DNA of 11,401 bases from positions 1 to 11,401 of the forward strand of contig JAOUDU010000037.1 in the NCBI GenBank assembly GCA_029859085.1. Reading direction: 5' to 3'. Made by a program: the position numbers and the translations under genes. The notes beneath the pieces are model-generated. The model was not told the origin of the DNA. It ran no database searches and worked only from the letters and a program-made list of their open reading frames with translations. The DNA comes from Gammaproteobacteria bacterium. GTDB lineage: Bacteria > Pseudomonadota > Gammaproteobacteria > Pseudomonadales > Halieaceae. Positions 7,026 through 11,401 of this stretch are shown piece after piece. The stretch's first letter is position 1; every line of letters begins with the position of its first letter.

Positions 7026-7866
7026 CGGGGCGCTGGCGCTTCCAGCGGCGATTGCTCCACAGCCAGCTCTCGGGTTCGCCGCGGATAGCCTGTTCCGCCA
7101 GCTGCACATAGCGCTCGGTGATGCGGTGGTCGTTGCCATCGTAGGGGGGCTTCGCCACCTCCGCGAATTCCACCTCGTAGTAGCCCCGGGCGCGGCGCCG
7201 GCACCTGGCAAACAGCACCGGGCAGCCGGTGATTGTCGCGATACTCTGGCCGCCCTCGTAAAACGCCGCATCGCGATTCATGAAGGGCAGCCAGTGGCTG
7301 CGCTCGGTTTCTATCGGCGCCTGGTCGGCTACCAGCACAAACAGCCTGAATTCGCGCCGGCGCCGCAGTATGTCGCGGGGTGCCGCGGCCATCGTTATCG
7401 GCCGCGAGCCGAACTGGCTGCGAATCGCGAACATCAGCTCGTCCACCGTCCTGTTATGCAGGGGTTTGTAGACCGGGTCGACCGGGATATCCAGCTGCAG
7501 CCGGACGCCGTGCAGCATCCATTCCCAGTTGCCCTGGTGGATGCTGAGGACGATCACCGGATCCCGGAAGTCATTGGAGTACTCCCTGAGAAGCTGTGGA
7601 TTTACCACGGTTACGCGCTGGCGGATGTCCTCCGCACTCATGGTGCGCGTCTTGAGTATCTCCAGCGCAACCTGCACCAGCTGCAGGTAAAACTTTTTTT
7701 CCAGTGCCCTGCGCTCGGTTTCGCTCTTGTCCGGGAAAGCCTGGGCGAGGTTCTGCCGCACCACCGCTTTGCGATAGCCCGCCACGTAGTAAAGCAGCAG
7801 GTAGCCCGGCCATGCCAGTGCGTAAAGCAGTGGCAGGGGCAGCCGGCTCAGCAGGCGGTAGAACAT
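7012..7866 (-). CDS. LpxL/HtrB-family lysophospholipid acyltransferase
   Basis: This 284-residue inner-membrane acyltransferase resembles the lipid A late acyltransferases (LpxL/LpxM) and related lysophospholipid acyltransferases. It opens with a hydrophobic anchor (about 9-30, LPLPLLYALAWPGYLLLYYV) and the RKAVVRQNLAQAFP helix (32-45). The catalytic HX4E motif is H110-QGNW-E115. The second block, VYKPLHNRTVDELM (132-145) with R149, binds acceptor phosphate in the family. ADQAP (180-184), the EGGQSIATITGCPVLF segment (204-219) and the terminal WLWSNRRWKRQ (268-278) complete the pattern. It could acylate lipid A or an ornithine- or phospholipid-type acceptor; sequence alone does not decide. 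It lies 49 bp downstream of the LRR lipoprotein gene on the same strand and probably shares its transcript. The ribosome site is weak. Confidence 0.88.
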   Translation of the reverse strand: MFYRLLSRLPLPLLYALAWPGYLLLYYVAGYRKAVVRQNLAQAFPDKSETERRALEKKFYLQLVQVALEILKTRTMSAEDIRQRVTVVNPQLLREYSNDFRDPVIVLSIHQGNWEWMLHGVRLQLDIPVDPVYKPLHNRTVDELMFAIRSQFGSRPITMAAAPRDILRRRREFRLFVLVADQAPIETERSHWLPFMNRDAAFYEGGQSIATITGCPVLFARCRRRARGYYEVEFAEVAKPPYDGNDHRITERYVQLAEQAIRGEPESWLWSNRRWKRQRPAKAR

Positions 7867-7915
7867 CGGGCGTCGTCCCGCGCCGTGACCCCGGCGGCGA
7901 CCCAGGCGGGGGACA

Positions 7916-8416
7916 CTAGCTGCAGTGGTCCGGCAGGGCCACGTGCGGTACCCGCAGCAGGCTGCCGCTTGTCGGGCAGCGCAACTCCGGGTTGTCGGAC
8001 AGGTCCACCCGCTGCAGGGCGGGCAGCTGGTACAGCGGCACCGGGTCGATAATATGGTTATTGTCCAGGTACAGTACCTGCAACACGGTCAGCGCAGCCA
8101 GTTCGCCGATGTCGACGATGTTGTTCGAGGACAGCGTCAGCTGTTCCAGTTCGGTGAAGGTGGACAGCCCCGCCAGGCTTTCAATACCCGCCCCGGTGCA
8201 GCTGAGGGCAGACACTTCGCTGGCGCTGCTGGCTTTGGCGTCGTTGATGGCCTCCCTGATACATTCCCGCAGGGCCTTGTCCGGGACACTGAAGTCTGTG
8301 AACAGCGGGTCTGGCGTGTAGACCACCTTGTCGTTGACGGTGAAATCATAGCTCCCGCAGGCGGCGACCAGCAGGAGTGAAAAGCAGGCCAGGTAAAGGC
8401 GGAAGCGGTCGGTCAT
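7916..8416 (-). CDS. Leucine-rich-repeat lipoprotein
   Basis: This 166-residue predicted lipoprotein has an internalin/SDS22-like leucine-rich repeat domain. The signal peptide (MTDRFR, hydrophobic 7-19) ends at the lipobox LVAAC with the lipidated cysteine at 20. A non-repeat cap follows (about 21-76), including the segment FSVPDKALRECIREAI (42-57) that often precedes bacterial LRRs. Three 22-residue repeats then run at about 77-98, 99-120 and 121-142, each with LxxLxxLxLxxN spacing and the asparagine ladder SSNNI, LDNNHI, LSDNP. A C-terminal cap has C147 and C165, possibly disulfide-bonded. The frame extends upstream to 8503, but the ATG at 8416 is chosen because it starts the signal peptide and has an AGGGAA ribosome site upstream. 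Role unknown; a protein-binding role at the envelope is inference. Confidence 0.85.
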   Translation of the reverse strand: MTDRFRLYLACFSLLLVAACGSYDFTVNDKVVYTPDPLFTDFSVPDKALRECIREAINDAKASSASEVSALSCTGAGIESLAGLSTFTELEQLTLSSNNIVDIGELAALTVLQVLYLDNNHIIDPVPLYQLPALQRVDLSDNPELRCPTSGSLLRVPHVALPDHCS

Positions 8417-8539
8417 GGCGGGTGGTTTCCCTGGGTGATGAAGGCGCCTGCCCCCGCCGGCGGGGCGCAGTGCGGACGATGTAGCCCCCCGGGAGGAGGA
8501 CACCTATAATGCTAGCTTGTCGGGCAGATAAAAACGAGC
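8417..8539. other. Divergent intergenic region with a GC-rich palindrome
   Basis: This 123-bp gap separates the LRR lipoprotein gene (minus) and the cyclase-like gene (plus). It contains a perfect 14-bp palindrome of the form CCCCGCC/GGCGGGG at 8452-8465. The palindrome is flanked by CTGC (8448-8451) and GCAG (8467-8470), which extend the dyad with one unpaired base. If transcribed towards the LRR gene it would form a very stable leader hairpin; as DNA it could be an operator. No T-run follows it on either strand. A second feature, a consensus -10 hexamer, is listed separately. Confidence 0.45.
8505..8510 (+). promoter_or_regulatory. Consensus -10 hexamer upstream of the cyclase-like gene
   Basis: TATAAT at 8505-8510 is a perfect sigma70 -10 box in otherwise GC-rich sequence. 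It would start transcription near 8517, about 23 bases before the ATG at 8540. No acceptable -35 hexamer is found 16-18 bp upstream (the bases there are TAGCCC-like), so the promoter would need an activator or be weak. Confidence 0.4.
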
Positions 8540-9880
8540 ATGGAAATGGCTGAATCCACGATAACAGACATTCCTCCGGGCGAGCGCGAGTCGCAGGACT
8601 CCATCAGCATTGTCCAGCGGGGCAATCTCAAGACCCTGGAGCAAACCCTGCGCCGGCAGTGGCGGCTCGGCCAGAATATCGTCCTTTGCTGGAGCGCCGA
8701 TGAGCGCGGGCTGCTGGTTATTTTCGTGCCGCACTATTTCCTGGGCAACTACTGCGCCGGGGCCGATCCCAGGTTCGTGGAGGGCGAGGACAACGAGGCC
8801 TTTGTCAGGAAACTGATTTCCGGCAGGAGGCGGAAAACCCGGGAGCAGCTGTTCAAGATCAGCGAGCGCCTCGATGTCGCGCCCACTTTCATCAAGCTCA
8901 ATACCGCGCTGACCGAAGACAAAAACGTGCTGGAGGCGGTAGAACAGCTGATCAGGCGCTATGGCCTCAGCTATGTCGAGAGCCGGGCGGTTGTGCTGCT
9001 CGATATCGTGGAGTTTTCATTGCACACGCCCTTCGAGCAGGCCAGCCAGCTGAACAGCCTTTCCTACTCCCTGAACTCCGCCTACAACAAATTGCTGGCC
9101 CAGGGCATCGAGGTCAATTTTGCCCGCACCACGACCGGTGATGGCTACTATATCTGGAACCGGGACCTGGGCCCCGCAGCGAACCAGGACCTGTTCTATT
9201 TCATGTTGCTGGTGGTGGCTGACAACGCGGTGGCGCGAGCGGCGTCCAGGGGCAATACGGTGCCGGTGATACGAACCGCCTACCACATCGGCGGGCATTA
9301 CGAGTTGTACCAGGCCGAGGGCGTCAACCCGACGGTTTTCAGCTATATCGTCGGGGATGTCACGATCGAGCTGGCCCGTATGGTCGACCTCGCCCAGGCA
9401 CACCAGATACTGATCGGCGATTTTCACTGTGAAAGCCCCAGCTGGAAACCTGTCACCGACACCCAGGCCGGCGCCCGGGCCGCGCCGATGGTGGCGGCCC
9501 CGACCTTTGTCAGTGCCTGCAACCGTGGCCTGGCCTCGCTCAAGGGCATCCAGCTTTCCGGTAAGGCCATCAACTCCCTGGCCTGCCATCTCACCGAAGG
9601 CGGCGATCCGCCGGACAGGAGCGGCCCGCGCCGGTTCCGCATCGTCGACAAGCACGGCCTGTCGCGCCACGCCTACAACCTGCAGATCGCGATCGAGCTC
9701 GAGGGCCAGGGCCTGTCCCTGGGGCTGGACGACGGCCAGCTGCCCCACCGCAGCGCCAGTGCTGCCGCGGGCCCGGCCCCTGACCGCCAGCCCGGTGCCG
9801 CGCCCAGTACCGAGGAATTGTTCGACGATCTCGCGGTGCTGCTCAAGAAGCGCAACCCGAAGGCGATGACGGAGGATTGA
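8540..9880 (+). CDS. Divergent class III nucleotidyl cyclase-domain protein
   Basis: This 446-residue soluble protein has no signal or membrane segment. The first ~145 residues match no domain I recognise; they contain a basic stretch (R90-R101) and a helical linker (129-143). Residues about 148-295 resemble a class III adenylate/guanylate cyclase domain. VVLLDIVEFS (151-160) supplies the first metal aspartate D155, TTGDGYYIW (198-206) the second, D201, and IRTAYHIGGHYELY (244-257) and YIVGDVTIELARM (269-281) match the later strands and the helix carrying the catalytic arginine, R280. The transition-state asparagine appears replaced (I276), and the substrate-selecting Lys/Glu position is T197, so activity or substrate may be altered. 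Residues about 400-425 are a Pro/Ala-rich tail before a final helix. Ribosome site weak. An alternative start at 8546 is possible. Confidence 0.7.
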   Translation: MEMAESTITDIPPGERESQDSISIVQRGNLKTLEQTLRRQWRLGQNIVLCWSADERGLLVIFVPHYFLGNYCAGADPRFVEGEDNEAFVRKLISGRRRKTREQLFKISERLDVAPTFIKLNTALTEDKNVLEAVEQLIRRYGLSYVESRAVVLLDIVEFSLHTPFEQASQLNSLSYSLNSAYNKLLAQGIEVNFARTTTGDGYYIWNRDLGPAANQDLFYFMLLVVADNAVARAASRGNTVPVIRTAYHIGGHYELYQAEGVNPTVFSYIVGDVTIELARMVDLAQAHQILIGDFHCESPSWKPVTDTQAGARAAPMVAAPTFVSACNRGLASLKGIQLSGKAINSLACHLTEGGDPPDRSGPRRFRIVDKHGLSRHAYNLQIAIELEGQGLSLGLDDGQLPHRSASAAAGPAPDRQPGAAPSTEELFDDLAVLLKKRNPKAMTED

Positions 9881-9887
9881 CCGGGCC

Positions 9888-9953
9888 ATGACACCGGCGC
9901 GTAGCCTCCACCTTGTCCCGGGATACCGGCATTCCGCTCGCAGCCTTGGCTGA
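9888..9953 (+). other. Short open frame overlapping the start of rsmJ
   Basis: An ATG at 9888 lies 12 bases after a strong GGAGG (9871-9875) and opens a 21-codon frame that stops at 9951-9953, out of frame with rsmJ. It overlaps both candidate TTG starts of rsmJ, and its stop falls 2 bases after the TTG at 9946-9948. It could be a coupling leader, the remains of the true rsmJ start after a one-base indel, or chance. The peptide has no recognisable features. Confidence 0.3.
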
Positions 9954-10830
9954 GCCGCCGCGGCGAGGGATTTCCCTGGCGCTGGTGGCGGCCGCGGCCG
10001 GCGATGTCCCGCTGGCGTCCGCGCTGGCCCTCCAGCTGGAGGCGGCGCTTGCACCCACCGGAACTGACCCCGCCACCTGCGAGGAGTTCGATGTGCTGCT
10101 CCTGGTGTCGGGCGACGCCCTGGCGCTGCAGCAGACAGCGGCGCTGGCATCGCTTCCGGGGGAGAGGAAAAAGCCGGGGCGACGCTCTGCGGGCAGGGAT
10201 TTGCCCGGCCCGGTATCGGTGGATTTCGGCAGTGATGCCATGCGCCACCGGCGGCGTTCCGGCCACAACGAACTGCTCGGCAGGGCGGTCGGAATAGCCG
10301 GCAAGCGGCGCCCGCATGTACTGGACGCCACCGCAGGTCTCGGCCGCGACAGCTTTGTGCTGGCGGATATGGGTAGCGCGGTCACCCTGTGTGAGCGGGA
10401 GCCGGTGATCGCCGCGATGCTGGCGCAGGGCCTGCAGTTGGCGCGCGCGGGCGACGACTGGCTGCGCCAGGTAGCGCAGCGCATGGACCTGTTCCCGGGG
10501 GATGCACGCACTTTCCCGGGGAACGACCGCACCCCGGGGGCCGCGCAGACCGGACTGGTGGAGGTGATTTATCTCGACCCGATGTTTCCCGGGCGGGACA
10601 AGAGCGCGGCTGTAAAGAAAGAGATGGCGCTGTTCCAGGCGCTGCTCGACGCAGGGGACAAGCGGCAGGATGCCGACGAGCTGTTGCGGTGGGCGCTGGC
10701 GCAGGATGTCGCCCGGGTGGTGGTCAAGCGCCCGGTCAGGGCCGGGTATCTCGCCGGGCTCAAACCCTCCCACAGCATCGCCGGCAAGGCGGTGCGTTTC
10801 GATGTCCATGTGCGCCGCGCCCTGGACTGA
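9913..10830 (+). CDS. rsmJ: 16S rRNA (guanine(1516)-N2)-methyltransferase RsmJ
   Basis: This SAM-dependent methyltransferase makes m2G1516 in 16S rRNA of the small ribosomal subunit. Visible family signatures are SVDFGSDAMRHRR (102-114), motif I VLDATAGLGRDSFVLA (136-151), the acidic CEREP at the end of the second strand (160-164), catalytic-region IYLDPMFP (219-226), KSAAVKKEM (230-238), VVKRP (270-274) and SHSIAGKAVRFDVH (286-299). The predicted 305 residues exceed E. coli RsmJ (250), the extra length lying mostly in the N-terminal region before VDF. A TGA at 9889-9891 limits the frame, and no in-frame ATG exists near the start. TTG at 9913 or TTG at 9946 must be used, and neither has a good ribosome site. 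The upstream cyclase-like gene ends 32 bp before, on the same strand. Confidence 0.93.
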   Translation: MSRDTGIPLAALAEPPRRGISLALVAAAAGDVPLASALALQLEAALAPTGTDPATCEEFDVLLLVSGDALALQQTAALASLPGERKKPGRRSAGRDLPGPVSVDFGSDAMRHRRRSGHNELLGRAVGIAGKRRPHVLDATAGLGRDSFVLADMGSAVTLCEREPVIAAMLAQGLQLARAGDDWLRQVAQRMDLFPGDARTFPGNDRTPGAAQTGLVEVIYLDPMFPGRDKSAAVKKEMALFQALLDAGDKRQDADELLRWALAQDVARVVVKRPVRAGYLAGLKPSHSIAGKAVRFDVHVRRALD

Positions 10831-10930
10831 AGTCCGGGCACTGCGCGAGTACAGGCCCGTCGCGCGACAGCGCCCGGTGACCGGGTTATGATCGCCGGCC
10901 TGCCAACGGCGGGTCAACACGGGGGAAGCC
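10831..10930. other. rsmJ-SDR intergenic region
   Basis: This 100-bp gap carries two palindromes and a candidate promoter. GTCGCGCGAC (10859-10868) is a perfect 10-bp palindrome. CCCGGT-G-ACCGGG (10873-10885) is a 13-bp dyad. Neither is followed by a T-run, so intrinsic termination of rsmJ is not supported. Confidence 0.45.
10864..10892 (+). promoter_or_regulatory. Candidate promoter of the SDR gene
   Basis: GCGACA (10864-10869; four of six consensus bases) and TATGAT (10887-10892; five of six) are 17 bp apart. Transcription would begin near 10899, leaving about 31 bases of leader that includes the ribosome site GGGGGAAG (10921-10928). The 13-bp dyad fills most of the spacer and the 10-bp palindrome covers the -35, which suggests regulation. 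Confidence 0.45.
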
Positions 10931-11401
10931 ATGTCAGGCGATAAAACAACAGCACTGGTTACCGGCGCATCGTCCGGCCTCGGCGCAGAATTCTGTCGCC
11001 AGTTGGCCGATCGCTGCGACGTGATCATCGCGGTGGCCCGGCGCGGCGACCGCCTGCACCGACTGCGGGACGAATTGGCCGGGCGAGCGGAACTGCACGC
11101 GATAGTGGCGGACCTCACTGCGATTGAGGGGGTCGCGCGGACCATGGAAGCCCTGCGCCAGCTGGGCCCGGTGGATTACCTGGTGAATAACGCGGGGCTG
11201 GGTACCCATGGTTATTTTTCCGACCTGCCCATCGACGGCCAGCGCGATATGGTCAGCCTTCATATCGACGCGACGATGACCCTGTGCCGCGCGGCGATCC
11301 CCTTCATGCGGGAGCGGGGCCGGGGCTATATCATCAATGTGTCTTCAGTGGGCGCATTTATCCCCAGGCCGCACCTGGTGGTCTACGGTGCCACCAAGGC
11401 G
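10931..11401 (+). CDS. SDR-family NAD(P)-dependent oxidoreductase (3' end cut by window)
   Basis: The first 157 residues of a classical short-chain dehydrogenase are present; the frame is open to the window edge. Cofactor binding is shown by the glycine motif TGASSGLG (11-18), with basic ARR at 36-38 after the second strand suggesting preference for NADPH, and by ADL (60-62). NNAG (86-89) is the structural motif. The catalytic set is S139 in INVSS and Y152/K156 in YGATK, with a 13-residue Ser-Tyr spacing that is usual. The ATG at 10931 follows a strong GGGGGAAG ribosome site by 2 bases, and it starts the fold about 10 residues before the glycine motif, as expected. The substrate cannot be told because specificity lies largely in the missing C-terminal part. 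It probably has its own promoter rather than depending on rsmJ. Confidence 0.93.
   Translation, partial: MSGDKTTALVTGASSGLGAEFCRQLADRCDVIIAVARRGDRLHRLRDELAGRAELHAIVADLTAIEGVARTMEALRQLGPVDYLVNNAGLGTHGYFSDLPIDGQRDMVSLHIDATMTLCRAAIPFMRERGRGYIINVSSVGAFIPRPHLVVYGATKA

Noticed and set aside
8417..8503. Longer start for the LRR lipoprotein at the GTG at 8503
   Set aside because: It would put 29 Arg/Gly/Pro-rich residues before the signal peptide and move the lipobox far from the N-terminus.
9017..10150. 377-codon minus-strand open frame opposite the cyclase-like gene
   Set aside because: The plus-strand frame carries ordered cyclase motifs. The antisense product is Arg/Ala/Gly/Pro-rich and without motif.
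10873..10892. CCCGGTGACCGGG hairpin as a rho-independent terminator of rsmJ
   Set aside because: The stem is only about 5 bp with a 3-base loop and the following bases (TTATGAT) are not a U-tract. A role in the promoter spacer fits better.
9673..11145. 490-codon minus-strand open frame opposite the cyclase tail, rsmJ and the SDR start
   Set aside because: It runs antisense to recognisable RsmJ and SDR motifs. Its length is expected in GC-rich sequence, where stop codons are rare off-frame.

Overview
The window is about 11.4 kb of GC-rich, densely packed proteobacterial chromosome with eleven complete protein genes and one cut by the right edge. The dapA-bamC pair, an LpxL/HtrB-type acyltransferase, RsmJ and an MCE/Mla-type lipid transporter point to a Gram-negative gammaproteobacterium. 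The dapA-bamC-MBL order resembles Pseudomonas. The GC content and accessory genes would fit marine oligotrophic lineages such as Halieaceae, but that placement is inference. I see no tRNA, rRNA, CRISPR array, insertion sequence or phage gene.

Left part (21-4112, all minus strand, read from right to left): a secreted DUF3806-like protein, then a tightly overlapped MCE transporter operon. The operon encodes an MlaE-type permease with a fused N-terminal STAS domain, an MlaF-type ATPase, a single-MCE-domain MlaD-like protein and a PqiC-like (ABC transport auxiliary) lipoprotein. Gene junctions are ATGA or 8-base overlaps, so translation is probably coupled. Together they should make an inner-membrane lipid pump with a periplasmic MCE ring and an outer-membrane-facing lipoprotein. 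No MlaC-type soluble carrier is present.

Middle part (4327-7025, plus strand): dapA (lysine/peptidoglycan precursor synthesis), bamC (outer-membrane protein assembly) and a WalJ/YycJ-like metallo-beta-lactamase-fold hydrolase, joined with 1-base or 0-base junctions and probably one transcript. A candidate sigma70 promoter with a dyad across its -10 lies upstream. The purC gene that follows this trio in Pseudomonas is absent. Instead the hydrolase gene meets a convergent acyltransferase gene and overlaps it by 14 bp.

Right part: a minus-strand pair (leucine-rich-repeat lipoprotein, then lysophospholipid acyltransferase) is divergent from a plus-strand gene for a cytosolic protein with a divergent class III nucleotidyl cyclase domain. 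That gene is followed by rsmJ (16S rRNA m2G1516 methyltransferase), whose start is ambiguous, and by a short-chain dehydrogenase that runs off the window behind its own candidate promoter.

Most of the window is envelope biogenesis and housekeeping. The least familiar element is the cyclase-like protein, which keeps both metal-binding aspartates but appears to have lost other active-site residues.
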